Source of the DNA: Gammaproteobacteria bacterium
GTDB taxonomy: Bacteria; Pseudomonadota; Gammaproteobacteria; Thiohalospirales; Thiohalospiraceae
Assembly: GCA_011322575.1 (NCBI GenBank)
Contig: DRMK01000164.1
Span: 1-9,115, forward strand
DNA length: 9,115 nt
Direction: 5' to 3'
Position numbers and translations under genes: made by a program. Positions 1-6,746 of the stretch are shown piece after piece (the stretch's first letter is position 1; each line of letters begins with the position of its first letter). The notes under the pieces are model-generated. The model saw only the letters and a program-made list of their open reading frames with translations. It was not told where the DNA came from and made no database searches.

Positions 1-293
1 GGATCGGCCATGATGAGCGCATCCGGCCGGAGCGCGATCAGCGGCTCCATGTCCCGCAGGAAGGTGGCCACCTTGGCGTTGTGGGGCATCAGGTTGACGG
101 TGACGTAGAATTTCCGGCCCGCGGCGCGGGTCTCCTCGATTCCGGTGGCCAGGTTTTCCAGGGTGAAGTCGTTGTTGCGCACCCGCAGGCTGTAGCGGGG
201 CTGGCCGGCATAGACGGCGTCGGCTCCGTAGGCCAGGGCGTAGCGTAGGTTGTTGAGGGTGCCGGCAGGCGACAACAGTTCGGGACCGTGCAT
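1..293 (-). CDS. trhP: U32 family protein TrhP/YegQ (5' part, cut by window edge)
   Basis: The first 97 codons of a U32-family (collagenase-like) protein are present; the rest lies beyond base 1. The translation starts MHGPELLSPAGTLNNLRYAL and continues through YGADAVYAGQPRYSLRVRNN, PHNAKVATFLRDMEPL and PDALIMADP. These blocks match the N-terminus of E. coli YegQ, now TrhP. TrhP is known to act in the prephenate-dependent hydroxylation of uridine 34 in certain tRNAs, giving 5-hydroxyuridine; it is cytoplasmic. The ATG at 291-293 is the only sensible start, because an in-frame TAA lies about 35 bases upstream. No convincing Shine-Dalgarno sequence is visible before it. A TAAAAT at 324-329 (minus strand) could be a -10 box but lacks a good -35. 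The gene is divergent from mlaC. Family assignment is firm; the split between TrhP and other U32 paralogues rests on the N-terminal motif only. Confidence 0.88.
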   Translation of the reverse strand, partial: MHGPELLSPAGTLNNLRYALAYGADAVYAGQPRYSLRVRNNDFTLENLATGIEETRAAGRKFYVTVNLMPHNAKVATFLRDMEPLIALRPDALIMAD

Positions 294-389
294 GGTGGCT
301 TGGATGATGACCGGTGGATGTGTATTTTAGCAGGATGCGGAGCCGCAGATCTTCGGAATGCGCCGATCGGGCAGTTTCCAAAACCCCTT

Positions 390-395
390 TATAAT
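390..395 (+). promoter_or_regulatory. Candidate -10 box (TATAAT) ahead of mlaC
   Basis: A perfect TATAAT lies about 105 bp before the mlaC start. No good -35 hexamer is found 16-18 bp upstream, and there is no TGn extension, so the call rests on one box. Just downstream, GCCCG (397-401) and CGGGC (410-414) can form a short hairpin with an 8-nt loop at or near the 5' end of the transcript. Confidence 0.3.
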
Positions 396-486
396 AGCCC
401 GGTAAATAGCGGGCATGCCGCTTGACCAGTATGGATGACCTGCATGAGCGTGGTTACTATCGATTGTTTTGGTAACAGCCTTGTCA

Positions 487-491
487 AGGAG
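487..491 (+). promoter_or_regulatory. Ribosome binding site fixing the mlaC start
   Basis: AGGAG (within AAGGAGAGG) lies 6 nt before a GTG at 498 and 9 nt before a second GTG at 501. It supports starting at one of these rather than at the upstream ATGs at 435 or 444, which have no such site and would put about 21 non-signal residues before the signal peptide. Confidence 0.65.
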
Positions 492-497
492 AGGGGC

Positions 498-1094
498 GTG
501 GTGCGAAGGGTGCTGCTGGTTCTCCTGTTGCTGTGGGTCCAGGGGGTGGCTGCGGTGGAGTCACCCCGGCTTATGCTGGAGCGGGTCGCTGGGCAGATGC
601 TCGCGGCACTGAGCGCGCGGGAGGCGGAATTGCGTGCCGATCCCCATCGATTGCACCTTCTGGTGGAGGAGCTGCTGGTGCCCCATGTGGCGCTGGAGCT
701 GGTGGCGCGCCGCGTGCTGGGCAAGGAGTGGCGCCGCGCCAGCAGGGAGCAGCGGGAGCGGTTTGCCAGGGAGTTCAAGGAGATGCTGATCCGGTTCTAC
801 TCTTCGGCGCTGCTGGAGTACGCGGGTTTCCGTTTCCGGTTCCATCCGGTAAGGCTGAAAGAGGGGCAGCGGCGGGCGGTGGTCCGCTCCGAGGTAATGC
901 GCGGTGGCGGGCCGCCGCACAGCGTCAACTACAGCGTGGTGCTGCGCAACGGGGAGTGGCAGGTGTATGACGTGACCATCGACGGGGTGAGCGTGGTGGT
1001 TACCTACCGCTCCAGCTTTGCCGAGGAGATCCGGCACGGCGGCCTGGATGCCCTGCTGGAGAGGATGGCGCGCTGGAACCGGGAGAGGAGGTAG
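498..1094 (+). CDS. mlaC: MlaC/Ttg2D-type periplasmic phospholipid-binding protein
   Basis: This 198-residue protein matches the MlaC (Ttg2D, toluene tolerance) family. MlaC carries phospholipids across the periplasm between the outer-membrane MlaA complex and the inner-membrane MlaFEDB ABC transporter. Residues 1-19 form a signal peptide: basic RR, a leucine-rich core, then a probable cut after GVAA. Family blocks follow: AELRADPHRL and LLVEELLVPH near 45-65, VLGKEWRRASREQRERFA near 74-91, SSALLEY near 102, and the C-terminal YDVTIDGVSVVVTYRSSF and EIRHGGLDALLERM. The start is chosen by the AGGAG at 487-491; GTG at 501 is equally possible. No mlaFED or mlaB genes flank it, so it is an orphan copy here; its partners must be elsewhere, or it may serve a different MCE system. 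It is divergent from trhP and separated by 222 bp from gldA. Confidence 0.88.
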   Translation: MVRRVLLVLLLLWVQGVAAVESPRLMLERVAGQMLAALSAREAELRADPHRLHLLVEELLVPHVALELVARRVLGKEWRRASREQRERFAREFKEMLIRFYSSALLEYAGFRFRFHPVRLKEGQRRAVVRSEVMRGGGPPHSVNYSVVLRNGEWQVYDVTIDGVSVVVTYRSSFAEEIRHGGLDALLERMARWNRERR

Positions 1095-1236
1095 CTCCCG
1101 GCATCGGTGAACTTTCCGCATGCGGCGCTGTCTATTCCGGCGCCAATCCATGCGCGTGGACCGAAGCGGTGGATCCTGATCCCGCAGTGCGCCCAACCGG
1201 CAGCGCGGCGTACTGTATTACGAAAGACGGTTTCAT

Positions 1237-1256
1237 CCCGCTCTGCAGGGAGCGGG
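1237..1256 (+). repeat. GC-rich hairpin between mlaC and gldA
   Basis: CCCGCTC (1237-1243) and GAGCGGG (1250-1256) form a perfect 7-bp stem with a 6-nt loop. The run of T is displaced (TATTTT begins some 10 nt later), so this is at best a weak terminator for mlaC or a leader structure for the gldA operon. The rest of 1095-1316 shows the 10-bp palindrome CCGCATGCGG at 1116-1125 and no gene. Confidence 0.35.
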
Positions 1257-1302
1257 GCGGCTGCTATTTTGGTTTGACATGGCTTAGTACAAGAAAAAAC
1301 GT

Positions 1303-1308
1303 AAGGAG
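1303..1308 (+). promoter_or_regulatory. Ribosome binding site fixing the gldA start
   Basis: AAGGAG lies 8 nt before ATG 1317. A GTG at 1308 is in frame but overlaps the last base of this site, so it cannot be the real start. Confidence 0.8.
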
Positions 1309-1316
1309 TGTTCCAA

Positions 1317-2252
1317 ATGATCCGGGTTGAAAACCTGACTCGAACCTACGGGGATCTGAAGGCTGTGGATCAGGTCTCCTTCCAGATCCGGCAGGGGGAG
1401 ATCGTCGGTCTGCTGGGTCACAACGGGGCTGGCAAGACCACCATCATGAAGATGCTCACCGGCTATCTGGAGCCAACCTCCGGCAGTATCGAGATAGACG
1501 GTCTGGATATCGCCACCCGGCGCAGCGAGGTCCAGCGGCGTATCGGCTATTTGCCGGAGAACGATCCGCTCTATCCTGAAATGAACGTGATCGACTATCT
1601 GGACTACGCGGCGGCCCTGCATGCCGTTCCCGAGGCGGAGCGGGCGCAGCGCATCAGGGAGGCGATTCGGCGCACCGATCTGGAGGCGAAGGCGTGCGAG
1701 GCCATCGGCACCCTCTCCAAGGGGTACCGGCAGCGGGTGGGGGTAGCCCAGGCCATCTTGCACGAGCCGCGCCTGCTGATCCTGGACGAGCCCACCAACG
1801 GCCTGGATCCCACGCAGGTACAGCAGATGCGGGAGCTGATCCGCTCCCTGGCGGAGCACTCCACCGTGATACTCTCCACCCACATCCTGCAGGAGGTGCA
1901 GGCTATCTGTAACCGGGTGATTATCATCCGCAACGGACAGAAGGCGCTCGACTCCGGTATCGATGAGCTGCAGGCCGGCAAACGGCTGCTGGTGGCGCTG
2001 GATGCCGCACCGGACCAGGCCATGGAGCCGCTGGCGGAGATCACCGGGGTCACCTCCGTGGAGAGCCTCTCCAGCGGCGGGCCCGGTCATCGCTACGCGC
2101 TGTCCCTCGGAGGTGAGGAGGATCCCTTCGCCACCGCGCCGCTGGTGGCCCGGCGGGCAGCCAGCGAGGGCTGGAACCTGTACAGCCTGCAGCCGGAGCG
2201 GCGTGATCTGGAGGAGATTTTTGGAGAGATCTCGGCACGGGGAGGGGTGTGA
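1317..2252 (+). CDS. gldA: GldA-type ABC transporter ATP-binding protein
   Basis: This 311-residue ABC ATPase should power the membrane protein encoded just downstream. Visible motifs are Walker A GHNGAGKT at 34-41, a Q-loop region reading GYLPEN at 77-82 (Glu81 where many ABC proteins have Gln, as is usual in the GldA/ABC-2 class), signature LSKGYRQR at 133-140, Walker B LLILDEP at 153-159, D-loop GLDP at 162-165 and the switch His in STH at 187-189. The C-terminal 100 residues form the usual accessory region of this class. It lies in the cytoplasm as a predicted dimer. In Bacteroidota, GldA with GldF and GldG is an ABC system tied to gliding in some strains; the gammaproteobacterial version has no settled substrate. 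The TGA at 2250-2252 is only 2 nt from the next start, which implies translational coupling. Confidence 0.9.
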   Translation: MIRVENLTRTYGDLKAVDQVSFQIRQGEIVGLLGHNGAGKTTIMKMLTGYLEPTSGSIEIDGLDIATRRSEVQRRIGYLPENDPLYPEMNVIDYLDYAAALHAVPEAERAQRIREAIRRTDLEAKACEAIGTLSKGYRQRVGVAQAILHEPRLLILDEPTNGLDPTQVQQMRELIRSLAEHSTVILSTHILQEVQAICNRVIIIRNGQKALDSGIDELQAGKRLLVALDAAPDQAMEPLAEITGVTSVESLSSGGPGHRYALSLGGEEDPFATAPLVARRAASEGWNLYSLQPERRDLEEIFGEISARGGV

Positions 2253-2254
2253 GC

Positions 2255-5167
2255 ATGAGCGTTCTGCTGCGTATTGCCCGCAAGGAGTTTTCCGGATTCT
2301 TTGCCTCGCCGGTGGGATTCATATTCATCGGGGCCTTCCTGGCGGTGGTGCTGTTCATCTTCTTCTGGGTGGAAACCTTCTTCGCCCGCAATATCGCCGA
2401 CGTGCGGCCCCTGTTCGAGTGGATGCCGCTGCTGCTCATTTTTCTGGTGGCGGCCATCACCATGCGCATGTGGTCGGAGGAGCGGCGCTCCGGTACCCTG
2501 GAGTTTCTGCTCACCTCGCCGGTCAAGAGCTATCAGCTCGTGCTGGGCAAATTCCTGGCCTGCCTGGGGCTGGTGGCGGTGGCGCTGCTGCTTACCCTGC
2601 CGCTGCCGGTCACCGTCGGCCTGCTGGGCCCTCTGGACTGGGGGCCGGTGTTCGGCGGCTATCTGGCCACTATCTTCCTCGCCGCCGCCTATGTGGCCAT
2701 CGGTCTGTTCGTGAGCGCACGCTCCGCCAACCAAATCGTCAGCCTGATCATGACCGCCCTGGTATGCGGGCTGTTCTACCTGCTGGGCTCCGATACCCTT
2801 ACCGGCCTGTTCGGCAACCGCGTTTCGGAGCTGCTGCAGCTGCTGGGATCCGGTTCCCGCTTCGAGTCCATCACCCGCGGCGTGATCGATCTGCGCGATC
2901 TTTACTACTATCTGAGCCTGGTGGGGGTGTTTCTGACCCTCAACATCTTCGTGCTGGAGTGGCTGCGCTGGGCGGGCAACTCATCCAACGCCAATCACCG
3001 GCGCTGGGGGCTGCTTACCGGGCTGTTTGCGGCCAACTTTCTGGCCGCCAATCTGTGGCTGGCCCCGGTAGGGTGGGCGCGTGTGGACATGACCCAGGGG
3101 AATATCTACTCCATCTCCGATACCACCCGCAACTACCTGGCCCAGCTGCGCGAGCCGCTGCTGATCCGCGGCTACTTCAGCGCCCAGACCCACCCCCTGC
3201 TGGCGCCCCTGGTGCCGCGCCTGCGCGATCTGCTGGAGGAGTACGCCATTGCCGGCGAGGGACGGGTGCGGGTGGAGTTCATCGATCCCAAGGAGCATCC
3301 CGATCTGGAGCAGGAGGCCAACGAGAAGTATGCCATCAGGCCGGTGCCGTTCCAGTTCGCCAGCAAGTACCAGGCGTCGGTGGTCAACTCCTATTTCAAC
3401 ATTCTGGTCCAGTATGGGGATCAGTACGAGGTGCTCGGGTTTCGTGATCTGATCGAGGTGAAGGCCCAGAGCGAGACCAGTCTGGATGTGGATCTGCGTA
3501 ATCCCGAGTATGACATAACCCGCGCCATCAAGCGGGTGCTGTACGCCTACCAGGGGGCGGGAGATCTGTTCGCCAACATTCCCCATCCGGTCAGCTTCAA
3601 CGGCTATATCTCGGCGGATGACAAGCTGCCGGAGGTGCTGCGTGAATTCCGCAAGGAGCTGGACGGGGCGCTCGAGAAGCTGAGCGGACGCTCGGGCGGC
3701 AAGCTGAAGGTGCAGATCCAGGACCCGGATGCGCAGGGGGGGGCGCTGGCGCGGCGCCTGGAGAGCGAGTACGGGTTCCGGCCCATGGCCGCGGGGCTGT
3801 TCGACAGCAACACCTTCTGGTTCTACATGACCCTGGAGGGGGACGGAAAGGTAATCCAGGTGCCGCTGCCCGGCGAGCTGGCCAGGGCGGACCTGGAGCG
3901 CAGCATCCAGGCGGCCCTGAAGCGCTTCTCGAAGGGGTTCCTGAAGAGCGTCGCGCTGTACACCCCCTCCGCCACGCCACCCATGCCCCAGTTCGGCATC
4001 GCGGGGCATGGCAAACAGTTCAGCTGGCTGCGCAACACCCTGGAGCAGGAGCACAACGTGATCTCCGCCGATCTGAAGGAGGGCAGGGTGCCGGAGGAGA
4101 CCGACATCCTGCTGCTGGCGGCGCCTGACAAGCTGGACGAGAAGCAGCTGTTTGCGGTTGACCAGTTCCTGATGCGCGGGGGCACCGTCATCGTCTCCAG
4201 CGCCCCGTTCGATCTGGGCAACATGCGCGAGCTGGCGGTGAGCAAACACCACTCCGGGCTGGAGGAGTGGCTCGAGCACCATGGCATCACCATGCAGGAG
4301 ACCATGGTGCTGGATACGCAAAGCGCCGCCCTGCCGATTCCGGTGATGCGCAGGGTGGGGGGCTTCATGGTGCGCGAGACGCGCCTGGTGGACTACCCCT
4401 ATTTCGTGGACATCCGCAGGGACGGGATCGATCAGGAGAGCGGCCTGGCGGCCGGGGTGGATCAGGTCACCATGAGCTGGGCCGCGCCTATCATGCTGGA
4501 TGAGCAGAAGAACCGGGAGCGCAACGTAATCCGGCTGCTGCAGAGCTCGGACAGCTCCTGGACCTCGGACAGCCTGGCGGTGCAGCCCGATTTCCGCAGC
4601 CATGGCGAGAAGGGCTTCCAGATCGGCGCCGAGGAGGGGCGGCAGCTGCTGGCCGTGGCGGTGGAGGGGCGTTTCGACTCCTTCTTCAAGGGCAAACCCT
4701 CGCCACTGGTCAACGAGCCGCAGGAGGATGACGAGAAACCGGACGGGGAAAAGGGGAAAGAACAGAAGAAGGATCAGAACGATGGCGAGGAAAAACAGGT
4801 GATTACCCGGGTGATCGATCACTCACTCGATGGCGCGCGAATCATTCTGTTCGCCTCCAACGGTTTTCTCAGCGACGAGATGCTTGGGTTGACCGCTTCC
4901 GGCATGGGTACTCGCTACCTCAAGCCGCTGCAGCTGGTGGAGAACGCCATCGACTGGTCGCTGGAGGATCGGGGGCTGCTCGCCATCCGCGGCCGGGCCC
5001 ACTTCTCCCGGGTTCTGGACCCGGTGGAGGAGGAGTCCCGGCAGTTCTGGGAGTATCTCAACTACGGTCTGGCTTTGGCCGGCCTGCTGTTGATCGCCCT
5101 TGTCCGCTACTGGGTACGCAGGCGGGCCATCGCGCACAATGCCGCCATCCTGGGTGGCGCTAGGTAA
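2255..5167 (+). CDS. gldG: Fused GldF-type permease and GldG-type auxiliary domain of an ABC exporter
   Basis: This 970-residue protein joins two parts that are separate GldF and GldG proteins in gliding Bacteroidota. Residues 1-240 are an ABC-2 permease with about six membrane segments (near 21-40, 55-72, 100-120, 134-156, 162-178, 217-237) and the class motif MRMWSEERRSGTLEFLLTSP at 70-89. A seventh segment near 252-270 begins the GldG part. It is followed by RVDMTQGNIYSISDTTRNYL, a typical GldG opening, and a large predicted extracytoplasmic region (about 275-930). That region includes ILLLAAPDKLDEKQLFAVDQ and FLMRGGTVIVSSAPF, typical of the ABC_transp_aux/GIFT fold that also occurs in eukaryotic IFT52. 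A Glu/Asp/Lys-rich linker at 821-848 precedes the last part and a C-terminal membrane segment (about 935-951) with an RRR tail. GGAGG at 2241-2245 lies 9 nt before ATG 2255 and only 3 nt before the GTG at 2249, so ATG 2255 is chosen. Substrate unknown. Confidence 0.88.
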   Translation: MSVLLRIARKEFSGFFASPVGFIFIGAFLAVVLFIFFWVETFFARNIADVRPLFEWMPLLLIFLVAAITMRMWSEERRSGTLEFLLTSPVKSYQLVLGKFLACLGLVAVALLLTLPLPVTVGLLGPLDWGPVFGGYLATIFLAAAYVAIGLFVSARSANQIVSLIMTALVCGLFYLLGSDTLTGLFGNRVSELLQLLGSGSRFESITRGVIDLRDLYYYLSLVGVFLTLNIFVLEWLRWAGNSSNANHRRWGLLTGLFAANFLAANLWLAPVGWARVDMTQGNIYSISDTTRNYLAQLREPLLIRGYFSAQTHPLLAPLVPRLRDLLEEYAIAGEGRVRVEFIDPKEHPDLEQEANEKYAIRPVPFQFASKYQASVVNSYFNILVQYGDQYEVLGFRDLIEVKAQSETSLDVDLRNPEYDITRAIKRVLYAYQGAGDLFANIPHPVSFNGYISADDKLPEVLREFRKELDGALEKLSGRSGGKLKVQIQDPDAQGGALARRLESEYGFRPMAAGLFDSNTFWFYMTLEGDGKVIQVPLPGELARADLERSIQAALKRFSKGFLKSVALYTPSATPPMPQFGIAGHGKQFSWLRNTLEQEHNVISADLKEGRVPEETDILLLAAPDKLDEKQLFAVDQFLMRGGTVIVSSAPFDLGNMRELAVSKHHSGLEEWLEHHGITMQETMVLDTQSAALPIPVMRRVGGFMVRETRLVDYPYFVDIRRDGIDQESGLAAGVDQVTMSWAAPIMLDEQKNRERNVIRLLQSSDSSWTSDSLAVQPDFRSHGEKGFQIGAEEGRQLLAVAVEGRFDSFFKGKPSPLVNEPQEDDEKPDGEKGKEQKKDQNDGEEKQVITRVIDHSLDGARIILFASNGFLSDEMLGLTASGMGTRYLKPLQLVENAIDWSLEDRGLLAIRGRAHFSRVLDPVEEESRQFWEYLNYGLALAGLLLIALVRYWVRRRAIAHNAAILGGAR

Positions 5168-5182
5168 CGGGAGGGGATAGCC

Positions 5183-6229
5183 ATGAACAGGTGGATTGCA
5201 ATCCTGGCCGGCCTGTTGCTGGTGCAGCTGGCAGCGGCCGTGGCGGTAAACATGGGCGAGGAGAGGTATGCAGCCTTTCAGCCGGAGGAGCGGCTGCTGG
5301 CCTTCGACGCCGGCTCCATCGACGGCCTGCGCATCGAGGACAGCAACGGCGCCCTGCTCATGAGAAAGGAGAACGGCCGCTGGTCGCTGCCGGACAGCGG
5401 CGGCTTCCCGGCGCGCGGGAAGGGGGTGGAGCAGCTCCTGGAGAAGCTGGCCGGTCTGAAGAAGGGTTGGCCGGTGGCCACCACGGCGGGGGCCGCGGAG
5501 CGGTTCAAGGTGGCCGACGGGGAGTTCGAGCGCAGGATTGAGCTGCTGGCCGGCAGCGACAGCGCGGCTACCCTCTACGTGGGCAGTTCACCCGGCCTGC
5601 GCAAGGTGCATGTGCGGGCCGGCGGAGAGGAGAAGATCTACGCGGTGGAGCTGAACAGCTGGGAGCTCACCTCCCGGGTGGATGACTGGATCGACAGCGC
5701 CGTCACCGTTCTCGAGCCGGAGAAGATCGAGCGTCTGGAGATGCCCGGTTTCACCCTCCAGCGGAGCGGGGAGGAGCTGCGCCTGGAGGAGCTCGGAGAG
5801 GGTGAGCGCACCGATGCCAAGGCGGTCTCCGGCCTGCTGGACAAGGTGGCCGGACTGCGCATCCAGTCCCTGCTGGGCAGCGAGCCCTCCTCCGGTTACG
5901 ACGAGGAGAAGCCGGCGCTGGAGTTCACGGTGAAGCGCAAGGATGGCGGTGAGCTGCGCTACCGGTTCTGGAAGCCTGCCGATGAGGAGTACTACGTTCT
6001 GAAACGTTCCGACATGGACCACTACCTGAAGGTGGCCAAGTACCTGGTGGAACCAATCCTCGAAACCGGCAGGGAGAAGCTGTTGCAGAAGGGTGAACAG
6101 CGGGACGAAGGCGAACCGGGCGGGGAGGATACCGGGGGAGAACAGGGTGACGGCGGCTCCGGAGAGGGGGCGGCCGACGCCCCGCAGCCGGCGGAGGAGG
6201 GTGCAGGCGGGAAGCAGCAGGGGCAGTAG
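5183..6229 (+). CDS. DUF4340 domain-containing membrane-anchored protein
   Basis: This 348-residue protein belongs to the DUF4340 family, which is routinely coded next to GldG-type ABC proteins; its biochemical role is unknown. Residues 4-23 are one hydrophobic segment (signal anchor or uncleaved signal), so the rest should face the periplasm. The body is a repeated beta-rich pattern. Typical pieces are FDAGSIDGLRIEDSNGALLM, RKENGRWSLPDSGGFPARG and KVEQLLEKL-like helices, DDWIDSAVTVLEPEKIERLE near 167-186, and KRKDGGELRYRFWKPADEEY near 253-272. Residues 304-348 form a Gly/Glu/Gln-rich acidic tail with no clear fold. GGGAGG at 5169-5174 gives 8-nt spacing to ATG 5183, and only 15 bp separate it from the gene before, so it is the last member of the gldA operon. 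An intrinsic terminator overlaps its final codons. It probably works as an accessory subunit of the complex; this is inferred from context. Confidence 0.85.
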   Translation: MNRWIAILAGLLLVQLAAAVAVNMGEERYAAFQPEERLLAFDAGSIDGLRIEDSNGALLMRKENGRWSLPDSGGFPARGKGVEQLLEKLAGLKKGWPVATTAGAAERFKVADGEFERRIELLAGSDSAATLYVGSSPGLRKVHVRAGGEEKIYAVELNSWELTSRVDDWIDSAVTVLEPEKIERLEMPGFTLQRSGEELRLEELGEGERTDAKAVSGLLDKVAGLRIQSLLGSEPSSGYDEEKPALEFTVKRKDGGELRYRFWKPADEEYYVLKRSDMDHYLKVAKYLVEPILETGREKLLQKGEQRDEGEPGGEDTGGEQGDGGSGEGAADAPQPAEEGAGGKQQGQ

Positions 6230-6242
6230 CCCCCGCTGTTTT
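6216..6242 (+). terminator. Intrinsic terminator of the gldA operon, overlapping the stop codon
   Basis: AGCAGGGG (6216-6223) pairs with CCCCCGCT (6230-6237) with one A-C mismatch. The 6-nt loop CAGTAG contains the TAG stop codon of the DUF4340 gene. GTTTTAT follows at once. The signal is on the plus strand only; read on the minus strand the hairpin lacks a T tract. A second 15-bp hairpin, CGCCTG-GAT-CAGGCG (6247-6261), lies just beyond and covers the end of pilZ. Confidence 0.55.
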
Positions 6243-6254
6243 ATCCCGCCTGGA

Positions 6255-6590
6255 TCAGGCGCAGCGTTGCGCGCTGGTGCGCTCGGCCACCAGCTGCTGC
6301 AGCGCTGTATGCGCCTCCCCCTCCTGGCTGCGGAACATTACCCCCACGCCGTCGCTGGTGCCGTGAATCACCAGGGAAGGGAGACGGTAGCGCTTTACGC
6401 CACCGGTGCTGCCCGGCCGATCGAAGGTCACCTCGATCAGCGAGTTCTTTCTCAGCGACTCCGGCCTGGAGCGGATGAACATGCCGCCCCTGCTGATATC
6501 CCTGGTGCGGCAGGTTCCGATCCAGGAGCCGCGGTGGTAGATCCCTACGGTGAGTTCCAGTTTGTGACGGATACTTTGCCTGTGTTCCAT
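6255..6590 (-). CDS. Single-domain PilZ protein (probable c-di-GMP receptor)
   Basis: This 111-residue protein is a stand-alone PilZ domain. Both c-di-GMP-binding motifs are present: RxxxR as R4-QSI-R8 in MEHRQSIRHKLEL, and (D/N)xSxxG as D31-I-S33-RG-G36. A beta-barrel pattern follows, with VKRYRLPSLVIHG and DGVGVMFRSQ. Known PilZ adaptors bind c-di-GMP in the cytoplasm and change motility, attachment or polysaccharide output. The reading frame is open back to 6662, but the extra 24 residues are coded by the inverted-repeat element and lie before the family's usual start, so ATG 6588-6590 is preferred. No strong Shine-Dalgarno sequence precedes it; a TTG at 6599 is a weaker choice. The gene is convergent with the DUF4340 gene and lies downstream of tal on the same strand, with the repeat element between. 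The target is unknown. Confidence 0.82.
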   Translation of the reverse strand: MEHRQSIRHKLELTVGIYHRGSWIGTCRTRDISRGGMFIRSRPESLRKNSLIEVTFDRPGSTGGVKRYRLPSLVIHGTSDGVGVMFRSQEGEAHTALQQLVAERTSAQRCA

Positions 6591-6623
6591 CGTTCCCAAG
6601 GTACTGCCTGTGTCCCCTCTTCG

Positions 6624-6746
6624 TTCAGGGTAACCATTCAGCTCGCCCCTGAAATCCGCCATTTCTGCGTTGAAAAATTCGTAACCTCACATTTTTCGCC
6701 TTGAACCGACGAATTTCAGGGGCAATCTGAACAGTTACCGTTCAGG
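6624..6746. repeat. Nested inverted-repeat element between pilZ and tal (MITE/REP-like candidate)
   Basis: Left arm 6629-6655 and right arm 6713-6739 are inverted copies with 4 mismatches in 27 positions. The innermost 11 bases match perfectly: GCCCCTGAAAT at 6645-6655 and ATTTCAGGGGC at 6713-6723. Inside lies a second stem, GAAAAAT (6672-6678) with ATTTTTC (6691-6697) and a 12-nt loop. The right edge also holds CTGAAC-AGTTACC-GTTCAG (6727-6745). TTCAG or CTGAA occurs six times across the 123 bp. The right end includes the tal stop codon (TGA at 6742-6744 on the minus strand). It could be a non-autonomous mobile element, a REP-type intergenic repeat, or a structured tal-pilZ intergenic RNA. 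No flanking target duplication was seen. Confidence 0.5.

Noticed and set aside
435..497. Upstream ATG starts for mlaC
   Set aside because: They would add 21 residues before the signal peptide and lack a ribosome binding site, whereas AGGAG is well placed for GTG 498/501.
1274..1279. Perfect TTGACA upstream of gldA
   Set aside because: No acceptable -10 hexamer occurs 16-18 bp downstream; the sequence there is AAAACG-like. It is not called as a promoter.
2981..4822. Very long minus-strand open frame (613 codons)
   Set aside because: It is the antisense shadow of GldFG, a product of high GC and codon bias. Its translation is His/Gln/Leu-rich with no domain.
6591..6662. Longer pilZ start at ATG 6662
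   Set aside because: The added residues are coded by the inverted-repeat element, no ribosome binding site is visible, and PilZ proteins usually begin close to the RxxxR motif.
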